This document shows, in pieces, positions 46,876 to 57,178 of a stretch of 64,000 nt of DNA. The DNA comes from Hyphomicrobiales bacterium. Lineage in GTDB: Bacteria; Pseudomonadota; Alphaproteobacteria; Rhizobiales; Rhizobiaceae. Within the stretch, counting starts at the first letter, position 1. Each line of letters opens with the position of its first letter. Position numbers and translations under genes: made by a program. Location: NCBI GenBank assembly GCA_900473205.1, contig UCLB01000011.1, positions 78,323 through 142,322 of the forward strand, written 5' to 3'. The notes below the pieces were generated by a model. It was not told the DNA's origin. It saw only the letters and a program-made list of their open reading frames with translations, and ran no database searches.

Positions 46876-49800
46876 ATGACCGCATTGATTCGATTGTTGA
46901 CATGGATCATCTACGTTGCCCTTGGTGCCGTGGCGCTGGTTGTGGTGGCTGTGCTGTTCATCGGCTTTACGACGACCGGATCGCAATTCGCAGCCCGGCA
47001 AATCTCGTCGCTCATCTCCACACCCGACCAGACGATTGAACTCTCTGCCCCCTCCGGGCTTCTGACGGGCGATCTGCGCCTTGCCAATGTCACCCTGTCC
47101 GACCGCGAAGGTCCCTATGCGCGTCTGGGCGGTATCGAAGTGGACTGGAAGCCTTCCGCGCTCCTGAAAGGGACGTTTCATGCCGAGCGCATCGCGGCTG
47201 CAAGCGTAGACGTCGATAGAGCGCCGCTGCCATCGACCGAACCTGCGCAGCCAAGCTCCGGCGGATTTTCGCTGCCTGTTAATGTCACTATCGACGATCT
47301 CATGCTGCCGGATATCCGGCTGGGTGAGAAGCTGGCGGGACGCGCTTTTGAACTTGCTGCAGAAGGCAGCGGCACGGCAACGAACAGCACGATTGCGCTG
47401 TCGCTTTCAGCCAACCGCAAGGATGAACCGCAGGCACAGGTGAAGGCGGACATCGCTTTCGTGCCGAATGAGAACGTCCTGAAACTCGACGCGTCCCTTA
47501 ACGAACCGCAGGGTGGATTGCTGGCGACGCTGTTGCGCTTGCCGAATGCTCCTGCCGTTGCCCTGACCGTCAATGGCGAAGGTGCGCTGTCCGACTGGAC
47601 CGGCAAGCTGAGCGGTGCCGTGGCTGGCAATCAGGTTCTGGACCTTACAGGCCGCCATCAACTGGCGGCTGACGGCACGCGCCGGATAGAGCTTCACGGC
47701 GGCGGCCAGCCCGATATGCTGCTGCCTCCGCTGGTGCGCCAGATTTTCGAAGGCCAGACGAAGCTCGATCTTGCGGCCAGCATTGCGCCCGAAGGCCGCA
47801 TCACGGTCGAAAGCGGCAATCTGGAAACCGGCAAGCTGCTGCTGACCGCATCGGGTACGCTCGACCAGCAGGGCCAGAACGATCTATCGGCCAATCTGAT
47901 CGGCACGAATGGCCCCGTCGATATTCGTGTGCCCTTGGAAGGCGGCGATATCAGCGCGCTGGTCAATGGCGTTGATCTCTCCCTCAGAGGCAATGCCAGT
48001 GCCGCACGGCTGAATATGAGTGCCTCGCTTCGGTCTTTGACCGCGCCGCAAGGAAAGCTGGATGACGTCAAGCTTTCCGCCGTCAGCGATGATCTCAATC
48101 TTGCAAGCCAGACCGGCACGGTCAAAACCTCCGTCAGCATCGCCCAGTCGGCTTTAACATCGCCGGACCTCGAAAGAGCCATCAGGGCGCCGCTGACGCT
48201 GAACGCGCCTTTGCGCATTTCACCGCAAACCATCGCATTCGAAGGCGCGACACTGGAAAGCGCCAGCATCGGCGGCACCGGCAGCGGTACCTATGATCTC
48301 TCGGCAAACACGGTTGCCACCAATCTTCGCCTCTTCGTGCTGCCAGCCGTTCTGCCGCCTGCGCTGGCTGAAAAATTCGATACGACGATTGCCATCGATG
48401 CCTATGTGAACAGCACGATTGGCGGGGCCACACGCGTTAAAAATCTCGTGGTCAAATCCGGCACAATCGAAGCCAATGGCGACGTTTCGCTGGATGGTGG
48501 CAATGTGGTCGCAAAGCTTGGCGGTCGTTTGCCAGCGCTGGAAAAACTGACGCCGCAGGCGGCGGGCCAGCTAGGCTTTTCGCTGGAAGCCAATGGTCCG
48601 CTGACAGCTGCCGATTTTCAGATCAGCCTCAATTCGGCCAAGGCCACGCTGGCGGGCCGCGCGCTCGAAGCGTTGAAACTCTCGGCAACCGGCAAGGCCG
48701 ATCTCAACGCACCGCAGGCGCAGTTGCAGGCCAGCGGAACGCTGGATGGTCAGGTCATCGACGCCTCAGGCCAACTCATTCAGGGCGAGAACGGAACGAC
48801 TGTTCCGGAACTGAATGTGAAAGTGGGCCGCAATGTCCTGACCGGCAATCTGCAATTCACGCCGCAATTTCTGCCGACTGGAAACCTGTCCTTTGATTTC
48901 CCCGATCTCTCCTTGCTCGCAGCGCTCGCCGCACAGCAGGCCAATGGTGATGTGAAGGGTGACGTGGTTCTTTCCAATGCGGATGGGAAAATAGCTGCCA
49001 CGATCCGTGCTACTGGCGGCACCATTGCGCAGGGAACGACGAGAATTTCCAAGCTCGCCGCCGATCTGAAGATCGATGATCTTCTGGCGCTGGCTGCCAA
49101 TGGCAAAGTCACGGCTGAAACCATCAATGCCGGTGCCGTCGTCATTTCCGGGCTCGACCTCGACATCAATCATTCCGGTACGGCTACGACTTTCGACCTC
49201 AATGCCCGCTATGACAATGCGCCGCTGACCTTCAAGGGCAGCGCCGACACCGGCTCTGGCCCAATGACTGTCAAGCTGGATGCGCTCTCTGCCACGCCGC
49301 GTGGCATTCCGGTCAAGCTTGCTCAGCCAACGACCATTGCCGTCAATAATGGCACCGCCCGCATTGCCGGCCTTGTCATCCAGACCGGCAACGGCCGCGT
49401 GGAAGTGAATGGCACCGCCGGTTCGACGCTCGATCTCAATGCCAATATCCGCGCTCTGCCCGCCAATCTGGCCAACGCCTTTTCGCCAGGTCTCGATGCT
49501 GCCGGAACGATTTCCGGCACGGTGGCGGCCAAAGGCGCTGCTTCCGATCCCGCCGTCGATTACGACCTGACATGGTCCGATGCGGCGGTGAGCCAGACCC
49601 GCGCTGCCGGTCTTGGGGTTCTTGGCATCAAGGCCAATGGACGTTTTGCCGGTGGTACGCTGCGTCTGGATACCAATGTCACCGGTCAAGGCGGACTCAC
49701 CCTTTCCGGCGGCGGCACGTTGGGCATCAGTGGCAATCGTCCACTGTCGATGGCGTTCAAGGGATCGCTACCCTTTGGGGCCGTGGCGGCGCAGACAGCC

Positions 49801-51036
49801 GCACAGGGCTTCGATGTTCAGGGCACGGCGGCAATCGATGTCAAAATCGACGGCACGGCCAGCGCGCCCATCATTACCGGCGGCATCACCACCGACGGCA
49901 CGCGCGTCACGGATGTGCGCCGGAACCTGACCATCAACAATCTGGGTGCCACGATCGGTTTCGAGCGTGACCGGGCGACGATCTCGCGGCTGACAGGTCG
50001 GCTGGCTGGTGGCGGAACGATTTCAGGCACCGGTTCAATCGGCATTGCCCCAGCGGCAGGTTTTCCCGCCGACCTCACCATCACGCTCAACCGCGCGGCC
50101 TACAATGACGGCACGCTGTTTACCACCAATGCCAGCGGTACGCTGACCTTGAAGGGACCGGTTTTGAATTCGCCAGTGCTGGGCGGCACGATTACACTTG
50201 AAAAAAGCGCGATCACCATTCCAGAGCGCCTGCCCGCTTCGCTGTCGCAGATCGATGTAAAGCATAAGAATGCGCCGCCCGCGGTGCGCGCCCAAGACCG
50301 CAAGCTGAATGCCGACAAGGGTGGCAGCGGCAGTTCGTCCACCATTGCGCTCGATCTTCAGATCAATGCGCCAAGCGGCATCTTCGTGCGTGGCCGTGGT
50401 ATCGACGCGGAATTGACCGGCAGTCTGACGGTGCGCGGCACCGCTGCCGACCCGCAGGTTTCCGGTGGCTTTGAAATGAAGCGTGGACGCCTGGAAATCC
50501 TGACCCGTCGTCTCGATTTCACCACCGGCGATATTACCTTCGGCGGCGGGCTGGTGCCTGTGCTCAACATGGCGGCGGAATCGACGGCAGGCTCCACCAC
50601 GGTCACGGTATCAGTCACCGGAAATGCCAACGACCCGGCCTTTGCCTTCACCTCCTCACCGGCTTTGCCGCAGGACGAGGTCATGGCGCAGCTGATTTTC
50701 GGACAATCCATGTCCAAGCTTTCCGCCCTGCAGATCGCTCGGCTAGCGGATGCCGCAGGCCAGCTGGCGGGCGGGCGCTCGACATCGCTGTTCGATAGTC
50801 TTCGCAGCAATCTCGGCATCGATGATCTGGATATTTCGACTGATTCCGAGGGTCAGGCCCGTGTGTCTGCCGGTAAATATCTGAACGATCGGACCTATCT
50901 GGAGCTTGAACAGAGCGGCAGCTCCGGTGCCAAGGCCATCATCAATCTGGATGTCGGCAAGGGCGTGAAGCTGCGCGGCGAAGCGGGTGGCGATGGAGAA
51001 GGTGCAGCGGGCATTTTCTACGAAAAAGAGTATTGA
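46876..51036 (+). CDS. tamB: Translocation and assembly module protein TamB
   Basis: This inner-membrane-anchored protein of about 1386 residues spans the periplasm and partners TamA; the AsmA-like relatives form lipid-conducting bridges. It has an N-terminal membrane helix (IIYVALGAVALVVVAVLFIG), a very long repetitive beta-rich middle, and the C-terminal DUF490 domain with GGTITLEKSAITIPERLPAS, the stretch DITFGGGLVPVLNMAAEST and a final GAAGIFYEKEY. I chose the ATG at 46876; the TTG at 46867 is an alternative. Neither has a clear Shine-Dalgarno, and translation may be coupled to tamA. Confidence 0.92.
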   Translation: MTALIRLLTWIIYVALGAVALVVVAVLFIGFTTTGSQFAARQISSLISTPDQTIELSAPSGLLTGDLRLANVTLSDREGPYARLGGIEVDWKPSALLKGTFHAERIAAASVDVDRAPLPSTEPAQPSSGGFSLPVNVTIDDLMLPDIRLGEKLAGRAFELAAEGSGTATNSTIALSLSANRKDEPQAQVKADIAFVPNENVLKLDASLNEPQGGLLATLLRLPNAPAVALTVNGEGALSDWTGKLSGAVAGNQVLDLTGRHQLAADGTRRIELHGGGQPDMLLPPLVRQIFEGQTKLDLAASIAPEGRITVESGNLETGKLLLTASGTLDQQGQNDLSANLIGTNGPVDIRVPLEGGDISALVNGVDLSLRGNASAARLNMSASLRSLTAPQGKLDDVKLSAVSDDLNLASQTGTVKTSVSIAQSALTSPDLERAIRAPLTLNAPLRISPQTIAFEGATLESASIGGTGSGTYDLSANTVATNLRLFVLPAVLPPALAEKFDTTIAIDAYVNSTIGGATRVKNLVVKSGTIEANGDVSLDGGNVVAKLGGRLPALEKLTPQAAGQLGFSLEANGPLTAADFQISLNSAKATLAGRALEALKLSATGKADLNAPQAQLQASGTLDGQVIDASGQLIQGENGTTVPELNVKVGRNVLTGNLQFTPQFLPTGNLSFDFPDLSLLAALAAQQANGDVKGDVVLSNADGKIAATIRATGGTIAQGTTRISKLAADLKIDDLLALAANGKVTAETINAGAVVISGLDLDINHSGTATTFDLNARYDNAPLTFKGSADTGSGPMTVKLDALSATPRGIPVKLAQPTTIAVNNGTARIAGLVIQTGNGRVEVNGTAGSTLDLNANIRALPANLANAFSPGLDAAGTISGTVAAKGAASDPAVDYDLTWSDAAVSQTRAAGLGVLGIKANGRFAGGTLRLDTNVTGQGGLTLSGGGTLGISGNRPLSMAFKGSLPFGAVAAQTAAQGFDVQGTAAIDVKIDGTASAPIITGGITTDGTRVTDVRRNLTINNLGATIGFERDRATISRLTGRLAGGGTISGTGSIGIAPAAGFPADLTITLNRAAYNDGTLFTTNASGTLTLKGPVLNSPVLGGTITLEKSAITIPERLPASLSQIDVKHKNAPPAVRAQDRKLNADKGGSGSSSTIALDLQINAPSGIFVRGRGIDAELTGSLTVRGTAADPQVSGGFEMKRGRLEILTRRLDFTTGDITFGGGLVPVLNMAAESTAGSTTVTVSVTGNANDPAFAFTSSPALPQDEVMAQLIFGQSMSKLSALQIARLADAAGQLAGGRSTSLFDSLRSNLGIDDLDISTDSEGQARVSAGKYLNDRTYLELEQSGSSGAKAIINLDVGKGVKLRGEAGGDGEGAAGIFYEKEY

Positions 51037-51242
51037 AGGTTGTTATTATAAAAGAATAATTCAACTTCTCGCAAACCGCTTTAATCAAATTTAAACGGAC
51101 TGCCGGTTCAGATATTTTTAAACATGATATTGTAGATGAATTGTTGTTGCCTTGAACAGTCCGACGATTGTTCACGTCCGCGCGCAACAGCAAAGCCGTA
51201 TGGGCTTCCTAAAGAAGCCCAGCGCCACGGAGTGTCATCCAC

Positions 51243-53021
51243 ATGCTCTCTCTTCTTGGAACGCATGCAAAAGCTGTTCTCACCGCATTGGGACGCTCCC
51301 AGGCGATGATCGAATTCGATACGAGCGGAAAAATTCTGTCAGCCAACGAAAACTTCTGCCGCGCCATGGGTTACAGCGCCGAGCAGATCGTTGGCAAACA
51401 TCACAGCATGTTTTGCGAGCCTGCCTATGCACAGAGCGCAGACTACCGCACCTTCTGGAAAAATCTTGGTGAAGGCAAATCCGACGCCCGCCAATATAAG
51501 CGCATTGCCAATGGTGGACGCGAAGTCTGGATACAGGCGTCCTATAATCCGATCATTCTTGGTGGCAAGGTCAAGAGCATCGTCAAGCTTGCAACCGTCA
51601 TTACAGAAGACAAGGCCAAGTCTGCTGAAGATTCTGGAAAGCTCGCAGCACTTTCACGCGCGCAGGCGGTGATCGAATTCACCACTTCAGGCGAAATCAT
51701 CACTGCCAATGAAAACTTCCTGAACTGTCTGGGATACGGCCTGAATGAAATTCGCGGCCAGCATCACCGCATGTTCTGCGACGATCAGTTCCGCAACAGC
51801 CCTGACTATGCTGAGTTCTGGCGCAAGCTTGCAGCGGGCGAATTCATTTCGGCTGAATTCAAGCGTATCGGCAAGGGCGGCAAGGAAGTCTGGATTCAGG
51901 CCTCCTACAATCCCATCATGGATCAGGATGGCAGGGTCTTCAAAGTCGTGAAATTCGCGACCGACGTGACCGAACGCGTGCGTGCCGTGGACGAGTTGGC
52001 CCACAGCCTGACGGCGCTCGCCAATGGCGACCTTACCGTGACCATTGAGAAACCTTTCACACCGACGCTGGAAAAGGTCCGGCAGGACCTGAACAGCTCG
52101 CTGGAAAAACTGCAGGGCGCCATGCGCAATGTCGCGGAAAGCGCTGGCGGCATCGCAACCGGCTCGCGCGAAGTCAGCGATGCCTCCGATAATCTGGCCA
52201 AGCGCACGGAGCAGCAGGCCGCAGCAGTGGAGGAAACCTCCGCAGCCCTCAATGAAATCACCAGAACCGTCGCCCAGAACACCGTGCGGGCCGAACAGTC
52301 TGGCGAGCTTGTGGCCAAGACGAAAGCCGGGGCTGAACATTCCGGTGCCGTCGTCGGCAAGGCGATCGAGGCCATGGGTCGCATCTCGCAATCCTCCAAC
52401 GAGATCGGCAATATCATCAGCGTGATCGATGACATTGCGTTCCAGACCAATCTTCTGGCACTGAATGCCGGTGTCGAGGCCGCGCGTGCGGGTGAGGCAG
52501 GCAAGGGCTTTGCCGTCGTGGCACAGGAAGTGCGAGAGCTTGCGCAGCGTTCCGCCCAGGCCGCCAAGGAAATCAAGACGCTGATCAACACTTCCGCACA
52601 GCAGGTTAAGGAGGGTGTTGAACTGGTGGGTGAAACCGGCAAGGCGCTTGACACGATCGTTTCGCAGGTAGCGGACATCAACACCAATGTCGTTGCCATT
52701 GTCGAGACCGCCCGCGAGCAGGCCAGCGGGCTGAAAGAAATCAATCACGCTGTGGAAGCCATGGACACCAACACGCAGCAGAACGCCGCTATGGTGGAAG
52801 AAACCACGGCTGCCAGCCACAGCCTTGCGCATGAAGCCGATGTCCTGCGAAATTTGTTAACGCAGTTTAGATTTAAGAAACAATCTTCTGCTACGAATCA
52901 TCGGATGAAGCCGGAAGAACATGTTCCGGTTGTTCGTACACCAGGCAGGATGCCAAAGTCCGGATACGCAAGCGTCGGTGCGCTCGCACTAGCCCAGAAC
53001 AAGGATTGGGAAGAATTCTGA
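51243..53021 (+). CDS. Soluble twin-PAS methyl-accepting chemotaxis protein, first copy
   Basis: The 592-residue receptor has no membrane helix. Two PAS domains (about 15-125 and 135-250) share the pattern IEFxTSGxIxxANENF and KHHxMFC / QHHRMFC, followed by a HAMP-like linker ([15 protein letters not shown]). The MCP signalling domain has the hairpin tip [21 protein letters not shown]. The C-terminus DWEEF resembles the NWETF pentapeptide that binds CheR/CheB. The HH...FC pattern suggests a possible metal or haem ligand set, though this is not established. The stop overlaps the cheW start by one base. Confidence 0.92.
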   Translation: MLSLLGTHAKAVLTALGRSQAMIEFDTSGKILSANENFCRAMGYSAEQIVGKHHSMFCEPAYAQSADYRTFWKNLGEGKSDARQYKRIANGGREVWIQASYNPIILGGKVKSIVKLATVITEDKAKSAEDSGKLAALSRAQAVIEFTTSGEIITANENFLNCLGYGLNEIRGQHHRMFCDDQFRNSPDYAEFWRKLAAGEFISAEFKRIGKGGKEVWIQASYNPIMDQDGRVFKVVKFATDVTERVRAVDELAHSLTALANGDLTVTIEKPFTPTLEKVRQDLNSSLEKLQGAMRNVAESAGGIATGSREVSDASDNLAKRTEQQAAAVEETSAALNEITRTVAQNTVRAEQSGELVAKTKAGAEHSGAVVGKAIEAMGRISQSSNEIGNIISVIDDIAFQTNLLALNAGVEAARAGEAGKGFAVVAQEVRELAQRSAQAAKEIKTLINTSAQQVKEGVELVGETGKALDTIVSQVADINTNVVAIVETAREQASGLKEINHAVEAMDTNTQQNAAMVEETTAASHSLAHEADVLRNLLTQFRFKKQSSATNHRMKPEEHVPVVRTPGRMPKSGYASVGALALAQNKDWEEF

Positions 53022-53497
53022 TGGTTACGATTAATTCTACGAACTTCGGTGGCGACACTCTCGAAATCATCGCGTTTCGTCTTCACGATCAGGAGTTCTG
53101 CGTCAAAACGACCACGATCCGCGAAATTCGCGGCTGGGCTCCGTCCACACCTCTCCCACACGCGCCCAAGGATGTCATCGGTGTGATGAACCTTCGCGGC
53201 TCGGTCATTCCGATCATCGACCTTGCTTACAAGCTTGGCATGAAGAGCACGGTTGCCAATGAGCGCAGCGCCATCGTCGTGGCGGAAGTCCACAACATGG
53301 TCATCGGCATGCTGGTTGACCGCGTTTCGGACATTCTGACAATCCCGGCGAGCCAGGTGCAGCCGGTGCCGGAAGTATCCGCATCCTTCGACAAGTCCTT
53401 CTCTGAAGGCATCATTGCCAACGAGCATGGCATGATTTGCTTCCTGAACCTCGCCAAGATGTTCAAGGGTGCCGATCTGGAAGACATGGCCGCTTAA
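53021..53497 (+). CDS. cheW: Chemotaxis coupling protein CheW
   Basis: CheW links receptors to the kinase CheA. The 158-residue protein has the paired SH3-like barrel fold with IIAFRLHDQEFCVKTTTIREI at the start and IGVMNLRGSVIPIIDLAYKLG in the middle. The ATG overlaps the stop of the preceding receptor gene (TGATG), so the two proteins are made together. No cheA is present in the window, so this CheW must work with a kinase encoded elsewhere. Confidence 0.94.
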   Translation: MVTINSTNFGGDTLEIIAFRLHDQEFCVKTTTIREIRGWAPSTPLPHAPKDVIGVMNLRGSVIPIIDLAYKLGMKSTVANERSAIVVAEVHNMVIGMLVDRVSDILTIPASQVQPVPEVSASFDKSFSEGIIANEHGMICFLNLAKMFKGADLEDMAA

Positions 53498-53827
53498 GCG
53501 CCTGCCATCTGACAGACCTTTTCTATCGACAACGCCGTCTGGAAACCCCAGGCGGCGTTTTTCGTTGTGCGCAGCGACAAGAATTGCAGCTTAAACCGGA
53601 TGCAACTTTAAGAAAAACTGTCGTCTTCTACAGGGTGAAACCTGATTTATTCTTAGTGAGAACTTGAGCAAAATTTTATACTCCTCGTCAACTCCGTATT
53701 AATATTAATGATGCCTAATACAATTATAGAATGAAAAATGCGCATGCCTGATCAACACCCCTTCATTAAACGCGCGCGACAATGAGCAACGCACTGCCGC
53801 GGCATTTTCAGCTTACCTGGAGACACT
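53498..53827. other. Gap between cheW and the second receptor gene
   Basis: A terminator AACGCCGTCTGG-AAAC-CCCAGGCGGCGTTTTT (53531-53563) ends the first receptor-cheW unit. The following stretch (about 53660-53740) is markedly AT-rich and should hold the promoter of the second receptor gene. No gene is visible. Confidence 0.7.
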
Positions 53828-55585
53828 ATGCTTTGGCTGGGAAAGAATGCGGACAACAAACACCTGCTGGAGGCCCTCTCGGCCTCACAGGCCATGATCG
53901 AATTCGATCTGACGGGTAATATTCTCAACGCCAACGCGAATTTCTGCGCGGCACTGGGTTATTCACTGTCTGAAATCGCGGGAAAGCACCATCGCATCTT
54001 CTGCGATAGTGACTACACCAATTCTCCTGCCTATGCAGAGTTTTGGAAAAGCCTTAGCAACGGCAAGTTCGATGCCCGCGAATACAAGCGTATTCGTAAA
54101 GATGGCAGCGCAATCTGGATCGAGGCCTCCTACAATCCTATCTGCCGCGGTGGCAAGCCCTACAAAGTTGTGAAGGTAGCGACCGACATTACCGCGAAGA
54201 AGGTGAAAGCCGACGAGGACAACGGCGCGCTTGCAGCCCTCTCCCGTTCGCAGGCCGTGATCGAATTCACGCCGACAGGTGAAATTCTCACCGCCAATGA
54301 CAATTTCTGCAAGACGCTGAACTATAGCCTGAGCGAAATTGCAGGCAGACATCACCGCCTGTTCTGCGAGCCATCCTATGCCGCGTCCAACACTTACGCC
54401 GAATTCTGGAAGCGACTGGCAGCGGGCGAGTTCATTTCCGATGAGTTTGTGCGCTTTGGAAAGAACGGCAAGGAGGTCTGGATACAGGCCGCCTATAACC
54501 CGATTTTGAACGACAAGGGACAGGTCGTCAAAGTGGTGAAATTCGCCACCGACGTGACACCGCGCATGAGTGCGATTTCGACACTGGGCAATGCGCTGCG
54601 GCAACTGGCGGAAGGCGAGCTGCGCCAGCATCTCGATACGCCTTTCGTTCCGAGCATGGAAAAGCTACGCGCCGATTTCAACGAGGTGATCGAAAAGCTG
54701 CGCGCCACCATGCAGACCGTGGCACAGAACTCATCCACCATCGCATCCGGTTCCGCCGAAATCCGCGTCGCAGCCGACCAGCTCGCACGCAGAACCGAGC
54801 AGCAGGCGGCATCGCTGGAAGAAAGTGCGGCAGCGCTTGAACAGATCACCACCACGGTGAAGGACTCCAGCCGCCGCGCCGATGAAGCCGGAAAGCTTGT
54901 CGGTTCCACCAAGGAAAGTGCAGAAGTCTCCGGCGAAATTGTTCACCGCGCCATCGGTGCCATGGATCAGATTTCCAAGTCTTCGGGCGAGATCACCAAT
55001 ATCATCGGCGTCATCGATGACATCGCCTTCCAGACAAACCTTTTGGCGCTGAATGCGGGTGTGGAAGCGGCGCGTGCCGGTGAAGCAGGTAAGGGCTTTG
55101 CGGTGGTGGCGCAGGAAGTGCGCGAACTTGCACAGCGCTCGGCAAGTGCGGCAAAGGAAATCAAGCAGCTGATCAACACGTCGCGGCAGCATGTGGCGAA
55201 TGGTGTCGATCTTGTCGGTCAGACGGGTGATGCCTTGAAACAGATCGCCTCACAGGTCGGCCTGATCGACATCAACGTCTGCGCAATCGTCGAGGCATCG
55301 AAAGAACAGGCCACGGGTCTGGCGGAAATCAACGATGCCGTGAACCTGATGGATCAGGCGACGCAGAAGAATGCGGCCATGGTGGAAGAAACCACCGCAG
55401 CCAGCCATGGTCTGGCGCGTGAGGCGGAGAGCCTGCGCCAATTGCTGACCCAGTTCAATGTCGGCAACACGCCATCGCAGGCAACACCAGCCATATCAGA
55501 GGCGACATATGATGCCCCTCCGGTTCAAAGAATGGCAGCGTCTGGACGCCAGGGCGCTGCTGTGGCCAAGTGGTCGGAATTCTAA
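53828..55585 (+). CDS. Soluble twin-PAS methyl-accepting chemotaxis protein, second copy
   Basis: A 585-residue paralogue of the receptor at 51243 with the same order: two PAS domains with KHHRIFCDSDY and RHHRLFCEPSY, a linker (LRQLAEGELRQHLDTPF) and an MCP domain with the identical tip [21 protein letters not shown]. No membrane segment is present. It ends AAVAKWSEF, a variant of the C-terminal tether. The tip region is nearly identical between copies while the PAS domains have diverged, suggesting duplication followed by change in ligand. The ATG follows CTGGAGACACT. Confidence 0.92.
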   Translation: MLWLGKNADNKHLLEALSASQAMIEFDLTGNILNANANFCAALGYSLSEIAGKHHRIFCDSDYTNSPAYAEFWKSLSNGKFDAREYKRIRKDGSAIWIEASYNPICRGGKPYKVVKVATDITAKKVKADEDNGALAALSRSQAVIEFTPTGEILTANDNFCKTLNYSLSEIAGRHHRLFCEPSYAASNTYAEFWKRLAAGEFISDEFVRFGKNGKEVWIQAAYNPILNDKGQVVKVVKFATDVTPRMSAISTLGNALRQLAEGELRQHLDTPFVPSMEKLRADFNEVIEKLRATMQTVAQNSSTIASGSAEIRVAADQLARRTEQQAASLEESAAALEQITTTVKDSSRRADEAGKLVGSTKESAEVSGEIVHRAIGAMDQISKSSGEITNIIGVIDDIAFQTNLLALNAGVEAARAGEAGKGFAVVAQEVRELAQRSASAAKEIKQLINTSRQHVANGVDLVGQTGDALKQIASQVGLIDINVCAIVEASKEQATGLAEINDAVNLMDQATQKNAAMVEETTAASHGLAREAESLRQLLTQFNVGNTPSQATPAISEATYDAPPVQRMAASGRQGAAVAKWSEF

Positions 55586-55652
55586 AGCAACAATCTCCGG
55601 GCAATAAAAAAGCGGCACAGATGCCGCCGCCTTCAGAAATTGAGACAAAGGA

Positions 55653-55685
55653 TGAAGCCCGGCTTTTGGCCGGGCTTTTCAATTT
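55653..55685 (+). terminator. Terminator between the second receptor gene and cycM
   Basis: GAAGCCCGGC-TTTT-GGCCGGGCTTTTC, followed by an AATTTT tract, lies between convergent genes. The T-tract favours the rightward direction, but the stem may also serve the leftward cycM mRNA. Confidence 0.75.
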
Positions 55686-55687
55686 TA

Positions 55688-56263
55688 TCAGTTGATCTGC
55701 TCCGCCGGTGCATTCGGATCTGGCAAGGGTGCCGGATTGGCCGAAAGCGAACGCAGATAAGCGATCAGGTCTGCGCGTTCCGTTTCCTTCTTGATACCGG
55801 CAAAGCCCATGGCCGTGCCTGGAACATGCTTCTTAGGCGCCTCGATGAAGTAGCTAAGGTGATCGTAATCCCACTTCACGCTGCCGCCCTTGGAGAAATC
55901 CTTCATGCCTGCGGAATAGCTGAAGCCTTCGTGGCTGGCGATAGGGCGGTTGACGACGTCGAAGAGGTTAGGGCCGACTTTATTGGGGCCGCCGCTCTCC
56001 CCGGTGTGACAGCTCATACACTTCTTGAAGACGGTTTCGCCCTTGGCTGCATCCGCACTTGCCAAAAGCTTGGCAATCGGCGTGGCCGGAGCTTCCGCTG
56101 CACCGCCTGCACTATCCGCACCGGTGGTCTCCGCAACAATGGCGTAACCTTCCTTTTCGGGGGCTGGCGCGTGGAAAATTCCTTCCGACGCGATAGACAC
56201 CGACATCAGGACGAAAATCGTGCCCAAAAGGGCACCGACCGCCATGTTAACCTGTGAATTCAT
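55688..56263 (-). CDS. cycM: Membrane-anchored class I cytochrome c (CycM type)
   Basis: The 191-residue cytochrome carries electrons between the bc1 complex and the oxidase. An uncleaved N-terminal anchor ([19 protein letters not shown]) is followed by an Ala/Pro/Glu linker (about 30-70). The haem domain has the CMSCH attachment site near residue 86 and an axial methionine in PGTAMGFAG. The ATG at 56263 follows GAGGGAGCGC; an in-frame extension upstream lacks support. It diverges from kdsB, an arrangement I recall as typical of rhizobia. Confidence 0.93.
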   Translation of the reverse strand: MNSQVNMAVGALLGTIFVLMSVSIASEGIFHAPAPEKEGYAIVAETTGADSAGGAAEAPATPIAKLLASADAAKGETVFKKCMSCHTGESGGPNKVGPNLFDVVNRPIASHEGFSYSAGMKDFSKGGSVKWDYDHLSYFIEAPKKHVPGTAMGFAGIKKETERADLIAYLRSLSANPAPLPDPNAPAEQIN

Positions 56264-56412
56264 TGATTTGCGCTCCCTCACAACCGTTCGCATCAAACGG
56301 ACATCTTGAAATTGCTCGAAAGCTATGGCTTTTGCACAGCCTGCGCAACTTGAATATGCTCCCCGCACCGTGACGTATTGCCACTTTTCAGGCGGGATTT
56401 GAAGGGTGTTGG

Positions 56413-57168
56413 ATGAATAATCGATATTTCGAAAAGGCTGTCGTGCTTATTCCTGCGCGAATGGCCTCAACCCGCCTTCCCGGCAAGCCTCTGGCCGATA
56501 TTGCAGGCAAGCCGATGATTGTTCAGGTTGCAATGCGCGCCCGCGAAGCCGGGGCCGAACGCATCGTTGTTGCCGTCGATGACGAGCAGGTCTACGACGC
56601 CGTCAAGAATGCCGGTTTCGACGTCACCATGACGCGCCAGGACCACCAGTCCGGCTCCGACCGCATCTATGAAGCGCTGCAAAAGGCCGATCCCTACGGC
56701 AATGCCGAATTCATCATCAACGTGCAGGGCGATCTACCGACCATCGAGCCGGAAACGATTCGCGCCTCGCTGCGCCCGATGGAAAATGCCTCCACCGATA
56801 TCGCCACACTGACCGTGGAAATCACCGAGGAAGAAGAAAAGACGAATCCGAGCGTCGTAAAAATCATCGGCAGCCCGATTTCGGATACGAGACTGCGGGC
56901 GCTTTATTTCACCCGCGCCACCGCCCCTTATGGCCAGGGTCCGCTTTATCACCACATCGGGCTCTACACGTATCGCCGGGCGGCGCTGGAAAAATTCGTG
57001 TCACTGACGCCATCTCCGCTGGAACGTCGCGAAAGCCTTGAGCAATTGCGGGCCGTGGAAGCGGGCATGCGCATCGATGCGGAAATCGTTAACTCGGTGC
57101 CGCTCGGTGTCGATACCCAGGCGCAGCTCGACAGAGCCCGCGAAATCCTCGCAAACAAACAGAATTGA
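56413..57168 (+). CDS. kdsB: 3-deoxy-manno-octulosonate cytidylyltransferase
   Basis: KdsB activates Kdo with CTP to CMP-Kdo for lipopolysaccharide inner-core synthesis. The 251-residue protein has the nucleotidyltransferase signature [18 protein letters not shown] at the N-terminus, the [16 protein letters not shown] segment, and the conserved [11 protein letters not shown] with a metal-binding Asp. Length matches the family. pheA follows after 10 bases, so the two are cotranscribed. Confidence 0.96.
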   Translation: MNNRYFEKAVVLIPARMASTRLPGKPLADIAGKPMIVQVAMRAREAGAERIVVAVDDEQVYDAVKNAGFDVTMTRQDHQSGSDRIYEALQKADPYGNAEFIINVQGDLPTIEPETIRASLRPMENASTDIATLTVEITEEEEKTNPSVVKIIGSPISDTRLRALYFTRATAPYGQGPLYHHIGLYTYRRAALEKFVSLTPSPLERRESLEQLRAVEAGMRIDAEIVNSVPLGVDTQAQLDRAREILANKQN

Positions 57169-57178
57169 TGGCAAGACC

